NCBI GenBank assembly: GCA_963580245.1
Contig: CAUZJO010000126.1
Location: forward strand, 1-13,810
Origin: CAUZJO01 sp963580245
GTDB taxonomy: Bacteria; Sumerlaeota; Sumerlaeia; MVZB01
Direction: 5' to 3'
DNA length: 13,810 nucleotides
Shown here: in pieces, positions 1-6,478 of the stretch
Numbering within the stretch: position 1 is the first letter of the stretch
Layout of the letters: each line of letters opens with the position of its first letter
The notes under the pieces: generated by a model
Databases searched by the model: none
Told to the model about the DNA's origin: nothing
What the model saw: only the letters and a program-made list of their open reading frames with translations
Program-made: the position numbers and the translations under genes

Positions 1-156
1 GCATCAGCAGGGGCGGCTTGTTGACCGCTCAAAACACGCAACAGGCAACCACAGATTCCACCTTAAATTCGCCGGTTCGTGGTCTAAGATTGGGGGGAGG
101 CGCAATCCGCGTCCTATTAAACCGTACCACCAACCGCCTCACCCTTTTGTATCGAC

Positions 157-186
157 TTGACACATCTCCCTCATCGAAAATAGAAT
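157..186 (+). promoter_or_regulatory. Sigma70-like promoter of the moa operon
   Basis: A perfect -35 box TTGACA (157-162) is followed by an 18-base spacer and a -10 box TAGAAT (181-186, five of six consensus bases). The -10 box ends only 9 bases before the moaA ATG at 196, so transcription would begin at about 192-194 and the mRNA would have almost no leader. The only Shine-Dalgarno-like bases (GAGG, 188-191) overlap the region where the transcript should start. The rest of 1-195 shows no convincing gene: an open frame crosses it but has no recognisable product. The start site is inferred, not observed. Confidence 0.55.
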
Positions 187-195
187 TGAGGTACG

Positions 196-1209
196 ATGCC
201 TATGATGAATCATTTGATTGACACCTTCGGCCGCCGCCACGCGTACCTTCGGATTTCGGTTACTGAGCGCTGTAATCTGCGCTGCGTTTACTGCATGCCC
301 GCCCAGGGCGTCCCGCTTAAGCCGCGCACCGAATTACTGACGTTCGAGGAGATCATCCGGCTGGTGCGGATCTTTGCGCGGATGGGGGTCGATAAGGTGC
401 GACTGACCGGCGGCGAGCCGCTGGTGCGGCGGGACTTCGAGCAACTGGTCGAGCGCATCGCTGGCGTGCCCGGCATCGGGACGATCGCGATGACGACCAA
501 CGCCGTCTTACTCAAGAGCAAGGCGCGGCGTCTGTATCAAGCCGGGCTGCGCAAACTCAATATCAGTCTCGACACCTTTCGTCGGGATCGGTTCAAGCAA
601 ATCACGCTGCGCGATGATCTCGATTGCGTTCTCGACGCCATCGAGGAGGCGCTGGCGGTCGGGTTTCGGCCGCTCAAGGTGAACGCCGTGGTGATGCGCG
701 GGGTCAATGAGGATGAGTTGGGCGACTTCATCGAGTTCGTTCGCGACCGGCCCATCAATGTGCGCTTTATCGAGTTCATGCCGTTCAAGGACAACGGTTG
801 GAGCCGCGATAAGCTCGTGCCGTATCGCGAGATGCGCGAGACGATCGAGGAGCATTATGTCCTCAGCCCCTTGAGTGCTGAGGACGACCCCTCGAACGTG
901 GCCAAGGAGTTTTCGATTCGCGACGCGGGCGGGCGGCGGCTGGCCGGCTCGGTTGGGTTCATCACGTCGATGACCAACGACTTCTGCGGGGCGTGCAATC
1001 GGGTGCGGCTGACGGCCGACGGCTCGATCAAATCGTGCCTGCATCACCCCGCGGAGAACAGCCTGCGCGACGCGATGCGCGGAGGGGCCGACGACGCCGA
1101 ACTCGAGCGTCTCATCCGCCGCGCCGTCCATCTCAAGCCCTACGGCCACGCGCCGATGGAAGAAATCCCGGCCGAAGCCAACCGCAGCATGATTTCGATC
1201 GGAGGTTAA
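196..1209 (+). CDS. moaA: GTP 3',8-cyclase MoaA (radical SAM)
   Basis: This cytosolic radical SAM enzyme converts GTP to 3',8-cyclo-GTP, the first step of molybdenum cofactor synthesis, working with MoaC. The N-terminal [4Fe-4S] site is the Cys-x3-Cys-x2-Cys motif at C26, C30 and C33 (CNLRCVYC). The TGGEP motif is at 71-75. The second cluster that binds GTP is Cys-x2-Cys-x13-Cys at C264, C267 and C281. The protein ends in the Gly-Gly pair (336-337) required in this family. At 337 residues it has normal length. ATG 196 is the longest start; in-frame ATGs at 202 and 205 are alternatives, and the 202 start would fit the GAGG at 188-191 better. It is the first gene of a tight moaA-moaD-moaE operon. 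moaC is not in the window. Confidence 0.97.
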   Translation: MPMMNHLIDTFGRRHAYLRISVTERCNLRCVYCMPAQGVPLKPRTELLTFEEIIRLVRIFARMGVDKVRLTGGEPLVRRDFEQLVERIAGVPGIGTIAMTTNAVLLKSKARRLYQAGLRKLNISLDTFRRDRFKQITLRDDLDCVLDAIEEALAVGFRPLKVNAVVMRGVNEDELGDFIEFVRDRPINVRFIEFMPFKDNGWSRDKLVPYREMRETIEEHYVLSPLSAEDDPSNVAKEFSIRDAGGRRLAGSVGFITSMTNDFCGACNRVRLTADGSIKSCLHHPAENSLRDAMRGGADDAELERLIRRAVHLKPYGHAPMEEIPAEANRSMISIGG

Positions 1210-1214
1210 GAGCG

Positions 1215-1472
1215 ATGCCCGCCGACACGCTTAAACCGGTCCACGTCCGATACTTCGCGATCCTGCGCGAACAGCGCGGCGTGGCCGAAGAGTCGTTCGA
1301 GACCGAAGCGGCGACGGCCACCGCGCTCTACCAGGAACTTCAGACCCGGCATGGCCTGGCCATCCCACCCGAATCCCTACGCGTGGCGATCAACGACGAG
1401 TTTGTCCCCTGGGAGACCGAAATCAAGCCGGGCGACCGCGTTGTCTTTATCCCGCCGGTGGCCGGAGGCTGA
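1215..1472 (+). CDS. moaD: Molybdopterin synthase small subunit MoaD
   Basis: MoaD is the 85-residue ubiquitin-like sulfur carrier of molybdopterin synthase. Its C-terminal glycine is converted to a thiocarboxylate that donates sulfur to precursor Z inside the MoaD2-MoaE2 complex. The family features visible are an N-terminal RYFAILREQRG strand-helix, the GDRVVFIPPVAGG tail, and the terminal Gly84-Gly85. ATG 1215 was chosen because it lies 9 bases after GGAGG (1201-1205) and gives the expected length. A longer open frame starting at 993 runs antiparallel in reading to moaA and has no family support. It starts 5 bases after the moaA stop and ends 2 bases before moaE, so translation is probably coupled. 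Confidence 0.95.
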   Translation: MPADTLKPVHVRYFAILREQRGVAEESFETEAATATALYQELQTRHGLAIPPESLRVAINDEFVPWETEIKPGDRVVFIPPVAGG

Positions 1473-1474
1473 GG

Positions 1475-1903
1475 GTGTTCGAGTTGAGCGACACGCCTCT
1501 GGAAAACCTCGATGCGCGGGCCGGGATGGCCGATCCACGAGCCGGCGCGTTCGTGACGTTCGAGGGCTGGGTCCGCGACCATAACGATGGCCAATCCGTC
1601 ACGCGACTTGAATACGAGGCCTACCCCGCCTTGGCCGTCAGTGAGGGCAAACGCATCCTGGCCGAGGCCCGAGCCGCTTTTGACATCGTTGACGCCCGTT
1701 GCGTGCATCGGGTCGGCGACCTGGCGATCGGCGAGCTGGCGGTGTGGATCGGCGTCACGGCGGCCCATCGGGGCGAGGCGTTCCGCGCTTGCCAGTTCAT
1801 CATCGACGAGGTCAAACGGCGCGTCCCGATCTGGAAGAAGGAACACCACGCCGCCAGCGATTCGGGCTGGATCAACTGCCACCAGTTGCCCGCCCATTCT
1901 TGA
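1475..1903 (+). CDS. moaE: Molybdopterin synthase catalytic subunit MoaE
   Basis: MoaE is the large subunit of molybdopterin synthase. It binds cyclic pyranopterin monophosphate and inserts two sulfurs delivered by MoaD. The 142-residue product has the family blocks GAFVTFEGWVRD (about 24-35), the VGDLAIGE loop (80-87), AHRGEAF with H98-R99, and VKRRVPIWKKE. K114 and K121 in that last block align with the catalytic lysines 119 and 126 of the E. coli enzyme. The start codon is GTG, 6 bases after GGAGG (1464-1468), and that Shine-Dalgarno lies inside the last codons of moaD. The gene ends the operon and faces moxR convergently across 78 bases; I see no strong terminator there. Confidence 0.95.
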   Translation: MFELSDTPLENLDARAGMADPRAGAFVTFEGWVRDHNDGQSVTRLEYEAYPALAVSEGKRILAEARAAFDIVDARCVHRVGDLAIGELAVWIGVTAAHRGEAFRACQFIIDEVKRRVPIWKKEHHAASDSGWINCHQLPAHS

Positions 1904-1981
1904 TTCTTCAAGCCCATCAATCCGCGCCGCGGAGTCCGATGTCGCGCACGGGTGAGCGGATGGGAATTCCGCTACGCCGAC

Positions 1982-2983
1982 TCAGGTCTGCTCCGCCGTC
2001 ATTTCGGATTCCGCGGCTTTGCCCCTGGACGGCCCGAATGACGTGATGCTCGTGGGGACTTCGAGCTGACCCAGAATCTCGTCGACGACGCTGCGGGTGC
2101 TCTCTTTGCGCAGGCGGTACTCGGGTTGCAGGATGATGCGGTGACCCAGGATGGCGGGAGCGAGCGCCTTGATGTCGTCGGGCGTGACATACGCGCGGCC
2201 CTGGATCGCCGCCAACGCCTGCGAGGTCCGATACAGCGCGATCGACGCCCGCGGGCTGCCCCCCAGCGCCAGTTTCATGCTCTCGCGCGTGGCGTGGACG
2301 ATCCTGAGCAAGTACTTGTTGACCTGCGGGTGGACGAAGACCCCGTCGGCGACCTGCTGCATCTGCTGAATCGCCTGCGCGCCGGTCACTGGTTTGAGCG
2401 ACTGGAGCGGATGGCCACCGCGGATGCGATCGAGCATCTCCGCTTCCTGGTCGAAACTGGGGTAACCGAGCGAGATTCGCACCATGAACCGGTCAAGCTG
2501 CGCCTCGGGCAGCGGGAAGGTCCCTTCTTGCTCGATGGGGTTTTGCGTGGCCAGCACGAAGAACGGGGCGGGCAACGGACGGGTCACGCCCCCCTCGGAG
2601 ACCTGCTGTTCCTCCATCGCCTCGAGCAGGGCCGACTGCGTGCGCGGGGTGGCGCGGTTGATCTCATCGGCCAGCAACACGTTGGTAAAGATCGGCCCGG
2701 GGACGAACTCGAACTCCTGGGTCTTCTGGTTGTAAATCGAGACCCCCGTCACGTCGGACGGCAACAGGTCGGGCGTGCACTGGACCCGCTTATAGTCGCA
2801 GCCGAACGTGACCGCCAGCGACCGCGCGAGCATCGTCTTGGCCACCCCCGGCACGTCCTCGAGCAACACATGCCCGCGCGCCAAGATCGCGGCCAGAACC
2901 GTCAGTATCTGCGGCCGCTTGCCGATGATGACGCGCTCGACATTGGCGACGAGGGATTGGCTGAGTTCCTGGAACGTGGGCAT
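1982..2983 (-). CDS. MoxR-family AAA+ ATPase
   Basis: This 333-residue AAA+ ATPase of the MoxR group is a chaperone-like ATPase that usually helps mature or activate partner complexes, often together with von Willebrand factor A proteins. The Walker A is of the MoxR form (DVPGVAKT, 43-50). Walker B is VLLADEINRA with D106-E107, sensor 1 is ATQNP (N148), and the hallmark TFPLPEAQLDRFMVRI block follows at about 155-170. The C-terminal lid has the GGSPRASIALYR helix of sensor 2. The ATG at 2983 gives a typical N-terminus, but no Shine-Dalgarno precedes it. MoxR genes usually sit beside DUF58 and vWA genes; here the gene is alone between moaE and a transposable element, so the partner cannot be named. 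Confidence 0.93.
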   Translation of the reverse strand: MPTFQELSQSLVANVERVIIGKRPQILTVLAAILARGHVLLEDVPGVAKTMLARSLAVTFGCDYKRVQCTPDLLPSDVTGVSIYNQKTQEFEFVPGPIFTNVLLADEINRATPRTQSALLEAMEEQQVSEGGVTRPLPAPFFVLATQNPIEQEGTFPLPEAQLDRFMVRISLGYPSFDQEAEMLDRIRGGHPLQSLKPVTGAQAIQQMQQVADGVFVHPQVNKYLLRIVHATRESMKLALGGSPRASIALYRTSQALAAIQGRAYVTPDDIKALAPAILGHRIILQPEYRLRKESTRSVVDEILGQLEVPTSITSFGPSRGKAAESEMTAEQT

Positions 2984-2989
2984 TGAGAA

Positions 2990-3019
2990 GCTCTAAGAAT
3001 TCCCCAAGAGATGCGTCAA
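2990..3019 (-). promoter_or_regulatory. Possible promoter of the MoxR gene
   Basis: On the minus strand TTGACG (3019-3014) is followed after 18 bases by TAGAGC (2995-2990), which matches only three of six -10 consensus bases. The -35 and spacer resemble the moaA and trxA candidates in this window. The -10 box would end 6 bases before the ATG, implying a leaderless or nearly leaderless mRNA, in keeping with the missing Shine-Dalgarno. The weak -10 keeps confidence low. Confidence 0.25.
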
Positions 3020-3046
3020 CAATGACCCCTTCGGGACGCTCCCGCG

Positions 3047-3108
3047 AATATCAGCTCCGGGATCCGCATCCCCCGAAGAATATCGGCTCCGGATCCGCAT
3101 CCCCGAAG
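3047..3108. repeat. Tandem direct repeat of two units, about 31 bp
   Basis: Two consecutive units, 3047-3078 (32 bases) and 3079-3108 (30 bases), both read AATATC-GCTCCG-GATCCGCATCCCC-GAAG, with one A/G difference and two single-base length differences. The second unit runs into the first hairpin of the left transposase arm. The unit is therefore probably part of the same repeat family rather than a regulator of moxR. Confidence 0.7.
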
Positions 3109-3180
3109 GGGATGAATATGATTAGCCGTGGGTGAAACCCACGGTCAGGGGACATGAGATTACCCGGCCCTGAAGGGGCC
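3099..3180 (+). repeat. Left hairpin arm of the RAYT element
   Basis: Three hairpins stand in series. The first is ATCCCC-GAA-GGGGAT (3099-3113). The second has an 8-bp stem CCGTGGGT/ACCCACGG (3126-3144). The third is GGCCC-TGAAG-GGGCC (3166-3180), followed by GAAC. The outer 46 bases (3099-3144) match the reverse complement of 3709-3755 at about 44 of 47 positions. The order of the three hairpins is the same as in the right arm when both are read toward the transposase gene. This nested inverted layout is that of REP sequences bounding a RAYT gene. Confidence 0.88.
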
Positions 3181-3201
3181 GAACGCACGGTCATGACCCC
3201 C

Positions 3202-3648
3202 CTATGCCAAAAGCTCTTCATCAAATTCGATCCCAGCTTCCCTCAATAGCTTCCGTAACTCATCGGTGAACGACAATCGTTGGTGGCGCTCTTCTTGGCA
3301 CTTGATGTACTCGATCAACCCACCCTTTTCACGGCTGGAATGGGTAAGCGCGCCATAGCCGTCCTGCCAATGCGTGAACCCTTGGAACATCCTACTCTCC
3401 TTTATCCAGACCGACGTCCCGACCTTAATGGCTTTGATTAAATCGGCCAGACAGACCGTCGGGTGCAAACTGGTCAGGATGTGGAGGTGGTCTTCAACGC
3501 CGCCGATTCGGTATAGGTAACAGTTCTTATTCTCGAGAATTCCCCAGATGTACTGGAACAGGTCTTTGCGGTTCTCTTTGGAAAGGACGGGTTGTCGGCC
3601 TTTCGTAGAGAAAGCGATGTGGTAGCAGGGTTGCGTGTAGGTTGACAT
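3202..3648 (-). CDS. REP-associated tyrosine transposase (IS200-like Y1 family)
   Basis: This is a 148-residue single-strand DNA transposase of the Y1/HUH family, RAYT subgroup, which nicks and joins DNA at REP hairpins. The metal-binding HUH motif is H54-L-H56 (VEDHLHIL). The downstream block GFTHWQDGYGALTHS (90-104) and the helix LIEYIKCQEERH supply the likely nucleophile Y114, with Q118 a helical turn later. The tail LRKLLREAGIEFDEELL is typical of the subgroup. ATG 3648 was chosen because homologous proteins start with this MSTYTQP-like strand. The frame stays open to 3726, but the added 26 residues are translated hairpin repeat. The gene is visibly less GC-rich than its neighbours, consistent with transfer. 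It looks intact. Confidence 0.9.
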   Translation of the reverse strand: MSTYTQPCYHIAFSTKGRQPVLSKENRKDLFQYIWGILENKNCYLYRIGGVEDHLHILTSLHPTVCLADLIKAIKVGTSVWIKESRMFQGFTHWQDGYGALTHSSREKGGLIEYIKCQEERHQRLSFTDELRKLLREAGIEFDEELLA

Positions 3649-3671
3649 AACCGGAGACCCTATTAATTGTT

Positions 3672-3755
3672 CAACCCTTTCAGGGTTGGTTCGTTTTTTC
3701 GACGGTAGCCGTGGGTTGACACCCACGGCTAATCACATTCATCCCCTTCGGGGAT
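3672..3755 (-). repeat. Right hairpin arm of the RAYT element
   Basis: Read on the minus strand toward the transposase, the arm holds ATCCCC-GAA-GGGGAT (3755-3741), then an 11-bp stem built on CCGTGGGT/ACCCACGG (3731-3706, loop 3717-3720), then CAACCCT-GAA-AGGGTTG (3688-3672) followed by AAC. It is the inverted partner of 3099-3180. The outer two hairpins are almost identical between arms; the inner one keeps the CCCTGAA core but has different stem ends. The stretch 3756-3884, between this arm and the end of pgi, holds no gene that I can support. Confidence 0.88.
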
Positions 3756-3884
3756 GGGAGTATCCCTCCAAGAGATCGGGAATATGAACGCAAACTAAGA
3801 CCGGACTCACTGCCAACATTTCGCGAACCATCTAATTCGACTCCTCTACGGTCATCTTAATCTCTTTTCCCGATACCGCCTGAT

Positions 3885-5483
3885 TTACAAAACCCCATAC
3901 GTCGTCTCGAACGGCGAATCCGCCGCCGTGCGGACGATGCCGCGGCTGGGGTTGGCGGCGAGGCGTTCTAGGAGCTTGTGGATCCATTCGGCTTGGTCGG
4001 GTCGGCCGAGGGCTTGGGCCCATTGGTCGGCCGTTTTTGCTTCTTCTTGTTTGGTCATCTCGGCCAGCAAGGCCGATTGCAATTCGAGGACCGAGGCGGC
4101 CGCTTTCTTGCCCGCTTCGACCCCCGGTTGGTGGTAGGCGTTGACCCCGACCAGCGACGCGTAGAGACCCACGACCCGCTCATAGAGCGCGATCAGCATC
4201 CCCAGCGACCGCGCGTCGAGCCGGTGGATCGTGATCGTGATCGATTCGCGGTCTTTCTCGTAGAGCGCCTCGCGCGTCCCCAGCAGGAAGCCCTCCAGGT
4301 AATCGCCCGAGGTCACGCCCGGTTCGATCTCGACCTGGTCGACCGGCTCGCCGCTCGCCTCGTCGCTTTGCACCTCGATCAGAGTCGCGAAGAAGTTATT
4401 GAGTCCCTCGCGCAACTGTTGGACGTAGGCGTGTTGGTCGGTCGATCCTTTGTTGCCGTAGACGGCGATCCCCTGGTTGACGACGTTGCCCTCCAGGTCC
4501 AGTTCCTTGCCGAGCGATTCCATGACCAGTTGCTGGAGATAGCGGCTCAGCAGCATCAGTCGGTCCTTGTAGGGCAGGATGACCATGTCCTTACGGCCAC
4601 GGCCCTCCCCGGCCCAGTGCCACATCAATGCCAGCAGCGCCGCCGGATTGGCCCGGATGTCTTTGACGCGGGTCCGCTGGTCCATTTGCGCGGCGCCGTC
4701 GAGCAGCTCATCGATATCAAACCCCTGCAACGCGGCGGGGAGCAGCCCGACGGCCGAAGTGACGCTGGTGCGTCCCCCTACCCAGTCCCACATCGGGAAC
4801 GTCGCCAGCCAGCCCTCGGACCGGGCCGTCTGGTGCAGCTCGCTGCCTTCGCCCGTCACGGCCACGGCGTGTTTGGCGAAGTCCAGCTCATCGGCCTCGT
4901 AGACGGCCTTCGCCTCGAGCATGCCGTTGCGCGGTTCGGGCGTTGATCCCGATTTGGAGATGACCACCACCAGCGTGCGGTCGAGGGCCCCGCCCAGCCT
5001 TTCGAGCGTGCGCTGGATGCCGTCGGGGTCGGTGTTATCGAGGAAGTAGGGCCTGAGCAGGTCGCCCTCGCCGCCGAGGGCGTCGGCCACCAGTTGCGGA
5101 CCGAGCACCGAGCCGCCGATGCCGACCAGCAGGGTATTCTCGAACGGCTCGTCGCGGCCACCGCGGATACTCGCTTCGTGGATCTCGCTGACGAAGGCCT
5201 TGATCGCTTCATTGGCCTCGGTGATCTGGCCCCGCACCGGGTCATTGGGCGCGATCCGGGGGGCGCGCAGCCAGTAGTGGCCCACCATGCGGCCCTCGTC
5301 GGGATTGGCGACCGCGCCCCCCTCGAGCGCCTCCATCGCCTCGAACGCCGCCGTCATCGGCCCGGCCATCCGCTCGAAAAAGCCGCCGTCGAACCTCATC
5401 CGGCTGATATCGAGCGACAGTCCGAGGGCCTCGTCGTGATAGAAATATTCCTTGTAGCGTCGCCACAGTTCGGCTGCGTTCAT
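3885..5483 (-). CDS. pgi: Glucose-6-phosphate isomerase
   Basis: This enzyme interconverts glucose-6-phosphate and fructose-6-phosphate in the cytosol, in glycolysis and gluconeogenesis. The 532-residue product has two sugar isomerase (SIS) domains. Visible motifs are GIGGSVLGPQ (121-130), the phosphate-binding SKSGST (176-181), the family signature WDWVGGRTS (232-240), the likely base Glu322 in MESLGKELD, His351 in GSTDQHAYVQQ, and the final NAYHQPGVEAGKKAA block with Lys459/460. About 70 residues follow this last block, ending in SPFETTYGVL, as a small helical C-terminal extension seen in part of the family. ATG 5483 has GGGA (5487-5490 on the minus strand) close upstream. It lies 90 bases downstream of the CDP-alcohol phosphotransferase-like gene on the same strand, so co-transcription is possible. 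Confidence 0.96.
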   Translation of the reverse strand: MNAAELWRRYKEYFYHDEALGLSLDISRMRFDGGFFERMAGPMTAAFEAMEALEGGAVANPDEGRMVGHYWLRAPRIAPNDPVRGQITEANEAIKAFVSEIHEASIRGGRDEPFENTLLVGIGGSVLGPQLVADALGGEGDLLRPYFLDNTDPDGIQRTLERLGGALDRTLVVVISKSGSTPEPRNGMLEAKAVYEADELDFAKHAVAVTGEGSELHQTARSEGWLATFPMWDWVGGRTSVTSAVGLLPAALQGFDIDELLDGAAQMDQRTRVKDIRANPAALLALMWHWAGEGRGRKDMVILPYKDRLMLLSRYLQQLVMESLGKELDLEGNVVNQGIAVYGNKGSTDQHAYVQQLREGLNNFFATLIEVQSDEASGEPVDQVEIEPGVTSGDYLEGFLLGTREALYEKDRESITITIHRLDARSLGMLIALYERVVGLYASLVGVNAYHQPGVEAGKKAAASVLELQSALLAEMTKQEEAKTADQWAQALGRPDQAEWIHKLLERLAANPSRGIVRTAADSPFETTYGVL

Positions 5484-5573
5484 GAAGTCCCGCCATGGTC
5501 CAATCGATGGCCCACGGGGTTCCTTCCCCTTGGGAGCGATCAGCTTATCCCAGACCGGAGCCTGGGGGCACGG

Positions 5574-6248
5574 TTATTCTCTGTTTTTCTCTTTGTCCGC
5601 CATATCCAGGACCCACATCGCCTTCTGCGTCTGGTAGACGATCACGGCCAGCGAGACGGCGAACACGACCAGCGCCCACGGCAGGACGGCGACGAGCAGG
5701 CACGCGCCAAAGAAGATGATCAGCGTATTGAGGATGATGAACAGCAGCCGGACCTCGGTCGGCCCCAGGCCCAGGTAGGTGATCTTGAACTGGTTGGTCA
5801 CGCCGAACTCGAGGAACGAATTGACCATCATCGCCCCGTACAGCAGCATCAGGAAGACGAGCATCAACCGCGGCCCCAGGCCCTCGACGAGGAACAGATA
5901 CCCGATGAAGATCGCGCTCATGAACAGGAAATCGAGGAAGTGGTCCATATGGTAGCCCCACTTGCGCAGCCCGCGATCGAGCAGCCGCCCCAGTGCCCCG
6001 TCGAAGCCGTCGGTGAACCATTGCAACAACAGCATCAGCGAGGAAAGCCACAGCCAGTGCGGATTCCCCCGCGCCAGCCAGCCAAACAGCACCAGCCCGA
6101 CCGTCCAGGGGATGGTCAGCAGCGTCAGATGATGTCCCTCGATCCACGGGGGGAAGCGCAGCGTCCAATACTGAATGAACCACCGCTCCACCGCGGCCAG
6201 CGGCGAAACCATCGGGGCCTTCTTGTCTCCGGTGAATGAATCGGTCAT
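5574..6248 (-). CDS. CDP-alcohol phosphotransferase-family membrane protein
   Basis: This 224-residue integral membrane protein has about six hydrophobic segments. The family active-site motif is D80-G-F-D83-G84-A-L-G87-R88, then nine residues, then G98-x3-D102-x3-D106. The four aspartates that bind metal and the CDP-alcohol are all present. Two details depart from the usual DGxxAR-x8-G form: Gly87 replaces Ala, and the spacer has nine residues. A GLGPTEVRLL segment (160-169) recalls the PTE motif of eukaryotic choline/ethanolamine phosphotransferases. Members transfer a phospho-alcohol from CDP to an acceptor to make phospholipids; the substrate cannot be told from sequence. A good minus-strand promoter lies upstream at 6356-6384, leaving a leader of about 100 bases. 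Confidence 0.85.
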   Translation of the reverse strand: MTDSFTGDKKAPMVSPLAAVERWFIQYWTLRFPPWIEGHHLTLLTIPWTVGLVLFGWLARGNPHWLWLSSLMLLLQWFTDGFDGALGRLLDRGLRKWGYHMDHFLDFLFMSAIFIGYLFLVEGLGPRLMLVFLMLLYGAMMVNSFLEFGVTNQFKITYLGLGPTEVRLLFIILNTLIIFFGACLLVAVLPWALVVFAVSLAVIVYQTQKAMWVLDMADKEKNRE

Positions 6249-6355
6249 TGAACGGGGCTAGTGGTCCGTGGGATTTTTAGGCTCATGCCGCGCCACCCCG
6301 GAAAGAACCGACGGGGACTCCCAAGGCGGCGTTGACCAAGCGGTGGATAACCAAG

Positions 6356-6384
6356 ATCATAGAAGCCGCCGGTGGTGATTTCAA
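6356..6384 (-). promoter_or_regulatory. Sigma70-like promoter for the CDP-alcohol phosphotransferase gene
   Basis: On the minus strand TTGAAA (6384-6379, five of six) is followed by a 17-base spacer and TATGAT (6361-6356, five of six). Transcription would begin near 6349, leaving a leader of about 100 bases before the ATG at 6248, and could continue into pgi. It lies back to back with the plus-strand promoter at 6410-6438. Confidence 0.55.
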
Positions 6385-6409
6385 AGGTTTGTCGGGATGT
6401 CGCTCCTGT

Positions 6410-6438
6410 TTGCCGCGCGGGTGGCGGCCGGTTATATT
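6410..6438 (+). promoter_or_regulatory. Sigma70-like promoter for the glycosyltransferase gene
   Basis: TTGCCG (6410-6415, four of six) is followed by a 17-base spacer and TATATT (6433-6438, five of six). Transcription would begin near 6445, about 34 bases before ATG 6479. This supports the shorter start for the glycosyltransferase over the upstream in-frame ATG at 6332, which would lie before the promoter. Confidence 0.5.
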
Positions 6439-6478
6439 AACCCGTGACCGTCGAACGGAGGGTCTCACGTTTAAGAAG

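Noticed and set aside
18..221. Open frame of 67 codons upstream of moaA
   Set aside because: It overlaps the moa promoter and the start of moaA, has no Shine-Dalgarno and no recognisable domain.
1956..1975. Short inverted repeat GCGGA/TCCGC in the moaE-moxR convergent gap as a bidirectional terminator
   Set aside because: A 5-bp stem without a T-tract is expected by chance in GC-rich sequence.
3649..3726. 26-residue N-terminal extension of the RAYT
   Set aside because: The extra codons are translated hairpin B and C sequence of the right arm. The conserved protein starts at the ATG at 3648.
6332..6478. Longer start for the glycosyltransferase
   Set aside because: The upstream ATG lies before the predicted promoter at 6410-6438, and the added residues do not resemble a glycosyltransferase N-terminus.
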